A stretch of DNA of 64,000 nt from Bacteroidales bacterium (GCA_009877105.1 WXFD01000023.1:37728-101727); one strand, 5' to 3'. Positions 52,771-62,155 are shown, counted from the stretch's first letter. The notes: generated by a model not told the origin, from the sequence alone. Program-made: numbers and translations.

Positions 52771-52785
52771 TTGTTGCAGCAACAA
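52771..52785 (-). promoter_or_regulatory. Perfect palindrome ttgttgcagcaacaa in the leader of the small gene
   Basis: Arms ttgttgc and gcaacaa around a central base. It lies between the predicted transcription start (about 52799) and the ATG at 52752, so it may be an operator or an RNA hairpin that controls the small gene and wzi. Confidence 0.5.
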
Positions 52786-52805
52786 TTATCCGTTATTAAT
52801 GAGTA

Positions 52806-52836
52806 CAAAAGTAATCCAATTGCCAGAATTATCAAA
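52806..52836 (-). promoter_or_regulatory. Strong Bacteroidota promoter for the small gene/Wzi operon
   Basis: The minus strand reads TTTG at 52836-52833, 19 bases, then TACTTTTG at 52813-52806, a full match to TTTG-N19-TAnnTTTG. The expected start site is about 52799, 47 bases ahead of the small gene ATG. Confidence 0.65.
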
Positions 52837-52909
52837 TTTTTATCAGTTCACTTTTCTGAATATCCGTTCCGCCTGATTTTCCGTGTCTTTTCAGTTCAGT
52901 CCCTGTTAA

Positions 52910-55900
52910 TTATTTAACAATGATCCTTCCTGAATGCCTCAGTGGAGAAGAAGTTATTTCTACAATGAACATTCCTTTACTGTTTCCGACGGGCACTTGT
53001 ATAAGTGACGACCTGCTGAATTCAACATTCCGCAATTCGGTTAAGGTTTTCCCGGTGAGGTCAATTATTTTAACGGAACCGTTCCGGCCGTCCCATTGCC
53101 CGCTCAATGGTTCGATATTGACAAGGCCGAATGAAGCATAGATATTGAACGGTTTCATTGAAGCTGATTCCTCATTTTTCAGCGCTGAGGTATTTTCAAT
53201 TGTCAGTATAAACCTGTTGGCTATGGTACCTTCGGGAACAGTGAAGGAATACCTGGGATTTTCCTTAAGGTTTATCCTGACTTTTTGTTCAATATCCCTC
53301 AGGTAAAAGGACAGTTCCTCAACGTTTTCGGCACTTATTTGCCTGATGGTGAATCTGCCTCCCGCAGCGGTGCTTACGGTCAGCGGTATGTCAATTGACG
53401 TTTCGGGGAATGGTATTCCGTTTATGGCGTATGAATTACCCTTCAGGCTGGAATAGATCTGAACTGCCGGTTTCTTCTGTATCACTTTTTCAGCATCATA
53501 TTTCAGGTCCTTGCCAGTTGTTGAGTTTTCATCGAACCATATTGCAGTTTCGTCTGTATGGATGCCGTTATCGAGTGTGAGCCTGATCATGGGATAGATT
53601 CCTTTCTGTTCATTATCCCTTGATCCCTTGTAGAACTGGATGTTGTTGTGTTCTTTGGCGCCTGAGAAATCCACTGAGGCTCCCGCGGCTTTGGCCTGCA
53701 CAAAAAAGCCCTGCAGCGGCGGTATGTGTCCGGTGGTTCCGGCAGGTACGCCCGGCCCGCCCTGGATATAATAGTATTCTCGGTGGTCCTTAATGAAATG
53801 GACAGTGGGATCCAGGCTGCCGGTGAAGGCCACTGCATCCCAGTCCAGACCACATGTCAGCGAGTTTCCGAGAAAATTCCAGCCGAATGTTGTAAAGCTC
53901 AGGTTTGCCTGGGGCAGTGAGGTGACGAGGGAATTCCCCGTGAACGTCACATATGAATCGACATCATTGTAGAAGCTGTATCCCTCGCCGATCCGCAATT
54001 CGGATATCGGTGTCGTGTTATCGTATCCGTCGTGCCATTGCCATCCCTGTCTCATATTTGTAACGGCAGCCGGTTCGTAATACCACATCAGGTCCAGCGG
54101 GCTGACATTGGTAACAACCGATTTATCTTGTTGTGAAGGCACGGCAAAGTAATGCCACCTGTAGTTTCCGGGTCCTGCCGTTCCCCCGGTGAAGAAAAGC
54201 CTGGTATTCACTGTTCCCGTACCGGAATAACTGCCCGGCATGAACGAGAACATGCCCGAGGGGCCTGATTCAAGGTTGATGGTCCCGCTGCTGGCTACGT
54301 TATCAACAGTTGCCCTGCCTCCGGGGTTTATCGTGAGGGTGCCGTTAATCTTCGCGGAGTTGAAATCTGCGCTGCCGTTTATGGTTAATGAAGCGCCCGG
54401 GCCAATTATTACAGTATCACTTACGGCACTGTAAGATGTCGGGATCACAGGCTGATTGGGTGCAGCAACTGTGATCCTTGCAATCGTTGTGTCTCCCGGG
54501 ACGCCCCCGGACCAGTTGGAAGCAAGGTTCCAGTCGGTGGTGTTGCCAAGCCATGTACCTCGCTGAACAGTATTGTTCACCACCCCCGTGGCAGCGTCGA
54601 AATAATCCGTTAGAATATGGTCGGCTCCGGAGCCAGTCCCTCCGTATGACCCCGGGCCCATCGCCTGGCCGCCAAGGTTGAGATAGCTGGTTGTGTGTGT
54701 GAACTCCGCTCCCAGGTTTGCTTTCGACCCCGTAAGGATAGTGAACCCAGTTGTCATGGTATGAGCTTTCTGCAAGGTAATTTTTCCGCTGGTGTTGGCG
54801 AGAACAAGGGTGTTGACGGTTGCGGGAAGGCCGCTGCCGGCATACTGGTTTGCCGATGTCCCGTTATAGATATAATTTGCTGCCGTATCGAATGTCCGTG
54901 TGCCTGTAACACGGATATTGCCTCCATTGGGATTTGTAGTGCTTGTTTTTGTAATGCCGTACGGGGAAGTTATTCCCAGGGTTGCCCCGGGTGAAAGGGT
55001 AAATTTGCCTTTGCTTGAGAGGATATAGCCGGGTGTTGCACCGGTTCCGAGCTGGAGATATGCTCCGGGCTCAACCAGGAAATCGATGGTCTCTGAGAAT
55101 GTCCCTCCCGATGTGTACATTTGCATGGCTCCGCTGCCGTTAAAGATGATTTCCCCGCGTCCCGTGTTTGATGTTTCGGTAATGGTGCCCCCTGTGAACA
55201 GGAAATTGCCCGCAACGTACAGGCTATCGGTTACCGTTGAAGAGGCTGAATTATTCAATATAAAGGTCCCGCCTGTCTGTGTGTAGTTTCCTGCCACCGT
55301 CATCGATACCTGCGGCGGGTTGCTTGTCAGGGCAAGCTTACCGGTCCCGGTGGAGGTGATGGTAAAATCGCCTTTTATGGTAATATCATTGTTAAATGAT
55401 ACGGTAAGCGCCGAGCTCTGGGAGGCGCAGTTCCAGGTAAAGTGACCGAAGCTTTGTCCCAGGCCGGCAGGGGCAGTGTTCGTTATCCCGGTTACAAGGC
55501 ATTGGGACTCTGTATCCCATTCCGCTGCTGGAATGGTACCCCCGTCTGTTGCATGATGATAAACGGAACCCCTGTTGAAAGCAAATTCCCCGTTCGGAAC
55601 CAAAGTTCCGGCAACATACAGGGTCCCGCTCACTGAACAATCAATCGTATCGTTTCCCGGTCCTGCATTGTCAGCGATGGTCAGCGTAATACCGCTGTTC
55701 ACATGCAGGGTTCCTCCGGCATTAATAACCACCTGGTCGGCTGTCACGTTTTCAGCAACGGTTATCGTGTGGCCGGATATTATCGTTATAAAACCGTCGG
55801 AACTTGAGGGAGCCGAGCTTGCAGTTGTCCATGCTCCGTCATGGTAAACCTGCCATGAGGCCGGTGATCCCCAGTTGCCGCTCGCTGCGGAGCGGTAATC

Positions 55901-57070
55901 ACCATTGACTGCCGTTTCAGGCAATGTAGTGACGTTCCCCCTTGCGGGCCCTGGAACGGTAAGATAGTCTTCCATTCCGGGAGGGCCGCTGAATTCAAAC
56001 ACCGCAACATGGTATGTTTTGCCCCCGTCAAGGTTTACAACATTGACGCTGTCAGCAGTTCCGTTATAAACCACATAATTTCCCGGAGATATTTCCTGCC
56101 CTCCTGTCCAGTTATTGCTTGCAGTATATGTTGTTCCGTCAGCAGGAGCAGCATCTACCGGGCTACCTTCCCTTACAATGACAAGCCGGTTTGCCCCGTT
56201 CCCGTTGGTCCAGTTAACGGTGAAAGAAGACGAGGTTATGTTGCTGAAGGTGACATTTGATGCCTGGATCGTCGGAGGGGGAGGGGGAGTGTAGTTCAGG
56301 CTTATCCCGGTTATGGAAACGCGTGCGCTTTTATCAAATGATATTTCAGCGGCGTCAGTTAGGTTTGATACAGGTGTGTTTCTGCCGGCCAGGCAGTTTT
56401 TTATGCTGTAATAACTACCAAGGCCCTCCCCGTCCGATCTGGTTGATTCAAAGATCATTTCCCACTGATCGGCATAAGTCACTGTCCGGAACTGGTTGAG
56501 GCCGGAATTAAAGATGCCGACCACTTCTAAAGCCTTGTTGAATGAGTTAACCTGCAAAGGAGGATTGAAAGAAAAACTTGTACTGTAAATACCTCTGCTG
56601 TTATGGTTCCTTGCATCGGTTATAGGAGTGGTTTGGTTAACATGATCAAAGACAGCTGCCCATACATCTGTCAGTCTTACAGTGCCGCCCGTAACCATGA
56701 CCGATAATGTGGTGTTTATTCCTGCTGCATCAAGTCCGGCTTCATTCAGATAGTAAAATCCTGTATGAAAAGCAGAGGAGGTGCCAAAGTCACCTACAGC
56801 CAGTGTCAGGGGCTGCCCTCCGTAGGTCAGGGTCACATTCTGGGTGACTGCTGCGGTAATTTCCGACGCTATTGCCACAACCATCAGCCGGTTGGCATTG
56901 GTACCGGCAGGAACCGGGTAGTTAATATTCTGGGTGGAGCTTGAATTGCCGCTATAAACACTCGTCCAGTCCTTAATCGCGGTTACCTGTCCCGAAACTG
57001 GATCAGAATAAAAGGCAGTCATTAATATGGTTATGCTGAACAGCAGGCATTTGTAGAATAGGTTTTTCAT
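52910..57070 (-). CDS. Large secreted adhesin-like protein with fibronectin-like part and T9SS C-terminal domain
   Basis: A 1386-residue protein with an N-terminal signal peptide (MKNLFYKCLLFSITILMTAF). A fibronectin type III-like segment is near residues 270-385 (SSFTVNWTNGNGANRLVIVREG), followed by many short beta-helix or filament-type repeats (GTLHVNSGITLTIADNAG, TLTINGSADFNS) through the middle. The C-terminus resembles a type IX secretion sorting domain of type A: SGQWDGRNGSVKIIDLTGK, then SRSSLIQVPVG, GMFIVEITSS and HSGRIIVK. It is probably exported across the outer membrane and anchored at or released from the surface. Exact ligands are unknown. Confidence 0.8.
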   Translation of the reverse strand: MKNLFYKCLLFSITILMTAFYSDPVSGQVTAIKDWTSVYSGNSSSTQNINYPVPAGTNANRLMVVAIASEITAAVTQNVTLTYGGQPLTLAVGDFGTSSAFHTGFYYLNEAGLDAAGINTTLSVMVTGGTVRLTDVWAAVFDHVNQTTPITDARNHNSRGIYSTSFSFNPPLQVNSFNKALEVVGIFNSGLNQFRTVTYADQWEMIFESTRSDGEGLGSYYSIKNCLAGRNTPVSNLTDAAEISFDKSARVSITGISLNYTPPPPPTIQASNVTFSNITSSSFTVNWTNGNGANRLVIVREGSPVDAAPADGTTYTASNNWTGGQEISPGNYVVYNGTADSVNVVNLDGGKTYHVAVFEFSGPPGMEDYLTVPGPARGNVTTLPETAVNGDYRSAASGNWGSPASWQVYHDGAWTTASSAPSSSDGFITIISGHTITVAENVTADQVVINAGGTLHVNSGITLTIADNAGPGNDTIDCSVSGTLYVAGTLVPNGEFAFNRGSVYHHATDGGTIPAAEWDTESQCLVTGITNTAPAGLGQSFGHFTWNCASQSSALTVSFNNDITIKGDFTITSTGTGKLALTSNPPQVSMTVAGNYTQTGGTFILNNSASSTVTDSLYVAGNFLFTGGTITETSNTGRGEIIFNGSGAMQMYTSGGTFSETIDFLVEPGAYLQLGTGATPGYILSSKGKFTLSPGATLGITSPYGITKTSTTNPNGGNIRVTGTRTFDTAANYIYNGTSANQYAGSGLPATVNTLVLANTSGKITLQKAHTMTTGFTILTGSKANLGAEFTHTTSYLNLGGQAMGPGSYGGTGSGADHILTDYFDAATGVVNNTVQRGTWLGNTTDWNLASNWSGGVPGDTTIARITVAAPNQPVIPTSYSAVSDTVIIGPGASLTINGSADFNSAKINGTLTINPGGRATVDNVASSGTINLESGPSGMFSFMPGSYSGTGTVNTRLFFTGGTAGPGNYRWHYFAVPSQQDKSVVTNVSPLDLMWYYEPAAVTNMRQGWQWHDGYDNTTPISELRIGEGYSFYNDVDSYVTFTGNSLVTSLPQANLSFTTFGWNFLGNSLTCGLDWDAVAFTGSLDPTVHFIKDHREYYYIQGGPGVPAGTTGHIPPLQGFFVQAKAAGASVDFSGAKEHNNIQFYKGSRDNEQKGIYPMIRLTLDNGIHTDETAIWFDENSTTGKDLKYDAEKVIQKKPAVQIYSSLKGNSYAINGIPFPETSIDIPLTVSTAAGGRFTIRQISAENVEELSFYLRDIEQKVRINLKENPRYSFTVPEGTIANRFILTIENTSALKNEESASMKPFNIYASFGLVNIEPLSGQWDGRNGSVKIIDLTGKTLTELRNVEFSRSSLIQVPVGNSKGMFIVEITSSPLRHSGRIIVK

Positions 57071-57394
57071 TTCTTCTGTTTTTTGAAGTGCGGATATGCT
57101 GGTTCCCTTTCAGTATTCCGGTATACGTTGACCTGACCGGACAAGTTCACCTGTTTCGCAGTCGTACTTTTTAACAATCTGACGGTGTTGTTTGTTTTGC
57201 TGTCAATGTTTTCTCAAACAGTAAATATAAAACTAATATGCAGGAAATGCGTTATTAATCCTGTAAAAATAGTTTTCGTCCGTCAAAAAAAATAATGAGT
57301 ATACAGGATCAGGGTGTGTAGTCTGGTTATCTTTTTTACAGATTTTTTCCAGTCTGCACATCCGGTTTATTGACCACATTCATCCGGCCTGCCG
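57071..57394. other. Intergenic region, no gene seen
   Basis: 324 AT-rich bases between the large surface protein gene and the collagen-like lipoprotein gene, both minus strand. TATATTTA on the minus strand near 57223-57230 is one mismatch from the -7 consensus and may serve the surface protein gene. Nothing else is recognisable. Confidence 0.4.
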
Positions 57395-58024
57395 CTAATG
57401 CCTGAGCCCGAAATAGTTCAGCACTTCGTGGTAATTATTAATGTTCACTCCTGCCTTTTCAAGCTTCATCAGGATATTTTTTTCAGCTGGAACTCCTTTT
57501 GTCCCGGTTACTGTTTTATCCGTTATTAGCATGAAGCGGTATTCGGTTATAATTAAGGGATCGGGCTCCATGACTCCTGAAGTCTGATAGGCATACAGGG
57601 TAATGGTATTCGGGGAATAGCTGTGCAGGATATACTGCCTTTCGGTGCCGTCACTGTTCTCCCATGTAAGCGGAAGGATTTGCCAGTTGTCATAGACAGA
57701 GCAGTATCCAAGTACAACGCCGTGGTCGATGATATCGTCATCCACCGGGGCATCTTCAATTGAATAGAAGTTAGCGGGACGGCGCAGGTATTCCCCTTCC
57801 AGCCATGTGATATCCTTGCTGAGCAGGCTGATTACCGTAACATTGGCGTTACCGTCTTTCCCTGCCTGACCGGTCTCACCCGTCGGACCAGCAGGACCAG
57901 CAGGACCAATGTCACCTTTCGGTCCGGCCGGACCCATGGGACCATCAGGGCCCTCACATGCAAAAAGTCCTGCCACGGCAGTTATTATGAGCAAATTACG
58001 TAAAATTACAATTGCATTTTTCAT
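57395..58024 (-). CDS. Lipoprotein with short collagen-like Gly-X-Y repeat
   Basis: A 209-residue protein. The lipobox is AGLFAC (Cys about 23). Directly after it come about eleven Gly-X-Y triplets (GPDGPMGPAGPKGDIGPAGP then AGPTGETGQAGKDG), and the remaining 145 residues form a soluble domain with aromatic residues (ITWLEGEYLRRPANFY, YDNWQILPLTWEN). Such repeats can form a triple-helical stalk that displays the domain on the surface; that the protein trimerises is inferred. The C-terminal domain is not one I recognise, though it resembles domains found in other Bacteroidota collagen-like lipoproteins. Confidence 0.8.
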   Translation of the reverse strand: MKNAIVILRNLLIITAVAGLFACEGPDGPMGPAGPKGDIGPAGPAGPTGETGQAGKDGNANVTVISLLSKDITWLEGEYLRRPANFYSIEDAPVDDDIIDHGVVLGYCSVYDNWQILPLTWENSDGTERQYILHSYSPNTITLYAYQTSGVMEPDPLIITEYRFMLITDKTVTGTKGVPAEKNILMKLEKAGVNINNYHEVLNYFGLRH

Positions 58025-58248
58025 AATATATGAGATTTTGGTTATTAAAAAATCAGTATGACGGTATTAAATAATCCACTCCTTCGGTATGACAATTATG
58101 TTAACATTCCGGCAGTAATTCCAACATGGGAAATTAGCCTGTTTAAGCAAACCATAGATTTTTAGTTATCAACCAAATAAAAACGGTTTTCAACAGGTTA
58201 TATTATAATGTCCGATCCGTTTCTTACCTCTGGTCATTGAAGTTTCCG

Positions 58249-59247
58249 TCAGAACAACAGCCATGTCAGTTTCCAGAGTCTTGCCGGATAACGGATCAGC
58301 ACGCCTGCCAGGCTGCACTTATATCTTTGCCTCATCCAGACAGGAGAAGGAAAGATATCCCCTGCCAGGAACCTCAGCCTTTTGCCATGGGAGAGGCCTA
58401 AAACCTGTTCACGGTAGATCTTCTTTTTGTAACCGGGGTTTTTATATGCCGAAGGATCAGTAAATATCCGGGGATTGATGCTTTCATAACCATCCTTCTT
58501 CAAAAGCGAAATATCCAGGAAAAGCTTCAGCTCCGGTCCGGAAATGGTCTGGTGATAAATACTGTGTTCTGCCAGGTACTTGATGTGGGTCGCGTCATCA
58601 GGAATAAAAGCTGTTATGCCGTCAATTTTAATCGGGAGGGCATTATCCATGATATTGGCTGGGTCTGAAGCCGCTTTACCAAAACCTGACAGCCTCAGAT
58701 GTATCTCAAGTGCGTATCCGTCTTTAACCAGGGTCGGCAGATGTTTTCCGATATCTGCTATTATTTTACGATGCAGGGGCGACTTGACCGGCTGTGTTAC
58801 GAACCCGTGTTCCTGCAGAAGTTCCCAGGCCTTTACCCCGTCTTCCCTGCTGATAAGTATGTCGTTATCCGTCATCTGCCGAAGTCCCCGTGATCCGTAC
58901 ACCGTATGTTCCAGGGCCATGCCCTTCAGAAGCACATGCTTTATTCCGGCATCTGTCAGTATTCGGTTAACTTCTTTCCACCTTTCGGTGAGCCATGTAT
59001 TTCTCAGGATGCTTTGCATCAGGCCGTCATTCAGCAGCCGGTTTACATTATCCGGTATCAGGTTGGCAAGATTTGTTGCCCTGACATTATAGGCAATAAG
59101 TGCAATTATGCCGTGTTTATTTGCCAGGTTTGCAAATTGCATCCAGTCTTTTATTTCGTCTGCAAGCAATTTCAGGTTGCCTGTTTCATTTTCACCGAAC
59201 TCGAGACGGCAAATGGAAAGCAGCAGTTTTTCCTCAGGACTGGGCAT
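58249..59247 (-). CDS. Nucleotidyltransferase family protein (PF14907-like)
   Basis: A 332-residue protein whose core reads HVLLKGMALEHTVYGSRGLRQMTDNDILI, with the G[S/M]-like start, DxD-type acidic residues and surrounding helices typical of the NTP_transf_5 group of putative nucleotidyltransferases. Family members occur in polysaccharide and peptide modification loci; their acceptors are mostly unknown. The C-terminal part is basic and rich in aromatic residues. It is divergent from the VanZ-like gene with 198 bases between. Confidence 0.75.
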   Translation of the reverse strand: MPSPEEKLLLSICRLEFGENETGNLKLLADEIKDWMQFANLANKHGIIALIAYNVRATNLANLIPDNVNRLLNDGLMQSILRNTWLTERWKEVNRILTDAGIKHVLLKGMALEHTVYGSRGLRQMTDNDILISREDGVKAWELLQEHGFVTQPVKSPLHRKIIADIGKHLPTLVKDGYALEIHLRLSGFGKAASDPANIMDNALPIKIDGITAFIPDDATHIKYLAEHSIYHQTISGPELKLFLDISLLKKDGYESINPRIFTDPSAYKNPGYKKKIYREQVLGLSHGKRLRFLAGDIFPSPVWMRQRYKCSLAGVLIRYPARLWKLTWLLF

Positions 59248-59419
59248 AAGGACCGGGATCAGAATTCTTTCCGTAAATTTAAGATAAAAGTTCTTATCCC
59301 GGATTGCAGAAAGGACGCCCCGGCCGGCAAAGAACTTCAGGAATCAAAGTTCAGGATTTAGTGCCCTGCAACATGCCTGATGCAATCTGCACCTATGTTC
59401 CTCATTACAAAAGAAGATT

Positions 59420-59427
59420 TATCTTTG
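59420..59427 (+). promoter_or_regulatory. -7 element (TATCTTTG) for the VanZ-like gene
   Basis: TATCTTTG matches TAnnTTTG exactly and is 19 bases before the ATG at 59446. It lies inside the extended frame beginning at 59380, so it argues for the ATG at 59446. Confidence 0.5.
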
Positions 59428-59445
59428 TCCCTGCAAAAAACAGTG

Positions 59446-59832
59446 ATGGAAAAGTATCTCAGGCTTTACAGGTATGTCTTCTGGACAGGTTATTTTGCCG
59501 TGCTGATCGCAACTTTTCTCCCGATAAGTTTCCGGGTTGAAAAAATAAGGCTTGGTCCGGAAGCATTTTCCATAAGGACGGATCACCTGCTGCATTTTAC
59601 CGTTTATTTCCTGATATGCATGTTTTATCTGTTTGGTGAAAGGAAAGGCCTGATATTGTTCGATAAAAATCCGCTAAAACGGTTCATCCTTCTGGTAATG
59701 ATCCTGGCGACTGTTACGGAAGTGGCACAGATATGGGTGCCTGCACGGGCATTCAACATATTCGACTGGGTGGCGAACATGGCCGGGATATTGGCGGGCT
59801 GGGGGATCATCAGGATTGCAGGGAAAAGATAA
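59446..59832 (+). CDS. VanZ-like membrane protein
   Basis: About 128 residues with four hydrophobic segments. RTDHLLHFTVYFLICMFYLFG, RFILLVMILATVTEVAQIW and VPARAFNIFDWVANMAGILAGWG follow the VanZ/teicoplanin-resistance-associated family pattern (a conserved DHxxHF, E and Asp-x3-N). The family often lies next to exopolysaccharide genes, and its function is unclear. The start at 59446 is preferred because a promoter element lies between it and the more distal ATG at 59380. Confidence 0.78.
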   Translation: MEKYLRLYRYVFWTGYFAVLIATFLPISFRVEKIRLGPEAFSIRTDHLLHFTVYFLICMFYLFGERKGLILFDKNPLKRFILLVMILATVTEVAQIWVPARAFNIFDWVANMAGILAGWGIIRIAGKR

Positions 59833-59917
59833 AAAGCAGGATACATCCTGCAGATTCCTGGGCCCTGTTTAAGGATTGAAAAAACTTGCTGTTCATGATA
59901 CGTAAATCATGACATTT

Positions 59918-60919
59918 TCATCTGCCCCTGACCCTTGCCAGAGCCCATTTCCCGGTATTCTTCACATTTTGCCAAATCAGTTCGCGAAGCCATGGAAGCG
60001 GCTTGTTTGTCCAGCGCTGTGGATGGACGGTGATCATTATCCTGTCGGGCAGGTAGTTGGCCTGGGCTGCCCTGATAATGTCGAAGGAAGAATGCAATGA
60101 GGGTATCCGGTGGCCGTTGAAAGGTTGCTTGTAATTCAAGGTATTATCTGCAGATTTATGTGAAAAGCCGGAACCTTCCGGAGAAGAATGACCTTTTTCA
60201 GCAGGTTTTTTATCCCTTATGGAAACAGATTCACCGTCCCAGCGACGTCCTGTGTCCGTAAGATAGAGGACATCAGCGAAGTTGAGGTCGAAATAAGGTT
60301 CTCCCCTTATTCCGAGCTTCCTGTAATCATAATATTTCCAGAGCAGGCGATTATCCCGCCTGCTCAGGGGGCTTCCGTGCATGCATATTGTTTTTACCGG
60401 AACAATTCGTTGAAATATCCGGAGGTTTTCCCGGAAACTTGCGAAAGCCAGCCGGGCAAGCTGCTTTTCCATCTCATCCCTTTTCTGGTTTTTCCCGCTG
60501 GCTACGGATTCCTTCCGTGATTTTTCACATTTTTCCTCCTGCCTGTTTTCTTCTGATCCTGATCCATTGTTTTTAATTCTTCCGCCGCCCTGGAACCGCC
60601 GTAATTCCCGCATCGATATCATGCTCACATCCTCATAATGATACCCGATCTCGTGACCCAGGTCAGATATCTGACGGATAATCTCCCCGTCAAAGCTATC
60701 AGGGACGATCCTGAAATAGTATGTTCCGGTTATTCCCAGCTTGTTTTCGATAAGTGCTGTTTCCAGTGAATTAAGCTTTTTAGCATCGACATCATGTCTC
60801 AGTATAATGAAGCGTCCGCCGGGTTCTTCAAGGTATTGGGCGAATGTCCTGAAGGAGTAATCGGCGTTGAGGAAAGCTTTCAGAAGCTTTTTATATGTAT
60901 CAAGGGTGAAATCTGGCAT
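59918..60919 (-). CDS. NodB-like polysaccharide deacetylase-related protein with two low-complexity inserts
   Basis: A 333-residue protein. Catalytic-type residues are present: ILRHDVD (residues 39-45) supplies the acidic pair, HEIGYH (89-94) the metal histidines, HGSPLSRRDN at 181-190, and HPQRW at 299-303. Two charged, low-complexity segments interrupt the fold: residues 108-152, with many Gly, Lys, Glu and Ser, and residues 231-262. These look like insertions. No signal peptide is present, so it is a cytoplasmic deacetylase-like protein, perhaps not a true peptidoglycan enzyme. A TAAATTTG element lies at 60946-60939 on the minus strand. Confidence 0.72.
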   Translation of the reverse strand: MPDFTLDTYKKLLKAFLNADYSFRTFAQYLEEPGGRFIILRHDVDAKKLNSLETALIENKLGITGTYYFRIVPDSFDGEIIRQISDLGHEIGYHYEDVSMISMRELRRFQGGGRIKNNGSGSEENRQEEKCEKSRKESVASGKNQKRDEMEKQLARLAFASFRENLRIFQRIVPVKTICMHGSPLSRRDNRLLWKYYDYRKLGIRGEPYFDLNFADVLYLTDTGRRWDGESVSIRDKKPAEKGHSSPEGSGFSHKSADNTLNYKQPFNGHRIPSLHSSFDIIRAAQANYLPDRIMITVHPQRWTNKPLPWLRELIWQNVKNTGKWALARVRGR

Positions 60920-60965
60920 GAACCGGTTTAATGCAATGCAAATTTACGAAATGTTTGCTTCGCAG

Positions 60966-61117
60966 TATGTACTCATTCCCTTGTCCCCCTCTCTGCTGCC
61001 GCAAAGAGGGGGAGGGCCTGGAATTGTTTAAGGTTGGTTACCGGTTCTTTAAGCTGGCACAGAAGCTCTCCCCCTTCTATATGAAATAGAGAAGGGGGCA
61101 GGGGGGATGAGTGCATG
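60966..61117. repeat. 152-bp inverted-repeat-bounded element, copy A
   Basis: Starts near tatgtactcattcccttgt and ends near ggggggatgagtgcatg. The ends are imperfect inverted copies of each other (catgtactcayccccc). Inside are a left hairpin (ccccctctctgctgncgcaaagaggggg type) and a right hairpin (cccccttctatatgaaatag then agaaggggg). No open reading frame or transposase is inside. Confidence 0.8.
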
Positions 61118-61183
61118 AGTGAAGCGGGAAGGATCCAGAAGGACGAATATATGTCATCCCGGATTGATCCATTTTACCTTTCA
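61118..61183. repeat. 66-base spacer duplicated between elements
   Basis: The sequence after copy A (agtgaagcgggaaggatcca and on through atcccggattgatccatttt) recurs almost unchanged after copy C, at 61413-61478. So the tandem unit is the element plus spacer, about 218 bases. Confidence 0.7.
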
Positions 61184-61260
61184 TATGTACTCACCTCCTT
61201 TGTCCCCCTCTCTGCTGTGCAAAGAGGGGGAAAGCTGGAATTGGGCTGTTATATCTTATA
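61184..61260. repeat. Truncated inverted-repeat element, copy B (left half only)
   Basis: The left end tatgtactcacctcctttgt with the left hairpin is present, but the copy stops near 61246 and abuts the next copy at 61261. The right end is missing. Confidence 0.7.
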
Positions 61261-61412
61261 CATGTACTCACCCCCTTTGTCCCCCTCTCTGCTGTCGCAA
61301 AGAGGGGGAAAGCCGTAACTGTTTAAAGTTTTTCACCATTGTTTTAAGTTAGCACAGAAGCTCTCCCCCTTCTATATGAAATAGAGAAGGGGGCTGGGGG
61401 GATGAGTACATG
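61261..61412. repeat. 152-bp inverted-repeat-bounded element, copy C
   Basis: A complete copy with left end catgtactcaccccctttg and right end ggggggatgagtacatg, both hairpins intact. It is followed by the second copy of the 66-base spacer. Confidence 0.85.
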
Positions 61413-61478
61413 AGTGAAGCGGGAAGGATCCAGAAGGACGAATATATGTCATCCCGGATTGATCCATTTTACCTTTCA

Positions 61479-61630
61479 CATGTACTCACCCCCTTTATCC
61501 CCCTCTCTGCTGTCGCAACGAGGGGGGAAGCCGGAATTGCATAAAGTTGTTTACCGTTGTTTTAACTTGGCAGAGAAGTTCTCCCCCTTCTATATGAAAT
61601 AGAGAAGGGGGTTGGGGGGATGAGTACATG
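61479..61630. repeat. 152-bp inverted-repeat-bounded element, copy D
   Basis: A complete copy, with the last base of the right end at 61630. It is followed by acctccaggggctgaat, a segment that recurs at 62597-62613. The DUF559 gene starts 145 bases later. Confidence 0.85.
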
Positions 61631-61774
61631 ACCTCCAGGGGCTGAATGCATGAATTCTTTGAATGTAAAGCAATTGACTGTTTTTTAATTCGAATAGATT
61701 CTAAAGCTTAAGATTCACCTTATTATGGAATTTGTTATGTAAATTTATAATATGGAATCCTAAATACCATAGCT

Positions 61775-62155
61775 GTGAAATATTTCACTGTCAAGCAAAT
61801 CACAGATCATGCCCGGGAATTAAGGGCAAATATGACAGAATCAGAAAGTATTATATGGAATGAACTCAGGGGAAGGAAACTCAATGGATATAAATTTCTC
61901 CGACAACATCCCATATTATATCATGGAAATCTGTTGAGATATAATTATTTTATCGTTGATTTTTATTGCAGTGAAAAGAGGGCTATAGTTGAACTTGATG
62001 GTCCGGTTCACAAAAATCATAGGGAATATGATGAATTTCGAGACAGTGAACTGAGAAATATGGGTTATCACATACTAAGAATTAATAATGAAGAGATTAA
62101 AGATTTAATAGGAACTAAATTGAAGATTTCCTCATTCCTGAATTCAATATCCTGA
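61775..62155 (+). CDS. DUF559 domain (Vsr-like PD-(D/E)XK) nuclease
   Basis: A 126-residue protein starting with GTG at 61775. The DUF559 pattern is complete: TESESIIWNELRGRKLNGYKF, then YFIVDFYCSEKRAIVELDG with the metal residues D62, E73 and D75, followed by YDEFRDSELRNMGYHILRINNEEI. It is a predicted DNA endonuclease, related to the very-short-patch repair fold. The gene is more AT-rich than the housekeeping genes of the window, and it lies between copies D and E of the inverted-repeat element. Its role is unknown; horizontal acquisition is suggested by composition and context. Confidence 0.82.
   Translation: MKYFTVKQITDHARELRANMTESESIIWNELRGRKLNGYKFLRQHPILYHGNLLRYNYFIVDFYCSEKRAIVELDGPVHKNHREYDEFRDSELRNMGYHILRINNEEIKDLIGTKLKISSFLNSIS

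Noticed and set aside
52920..53141. Plus-strand frame inside the T9SS surface protein gene
   Set aside because: Antisense to a gene with a clear signal peptide and sorting domain; no independent support.
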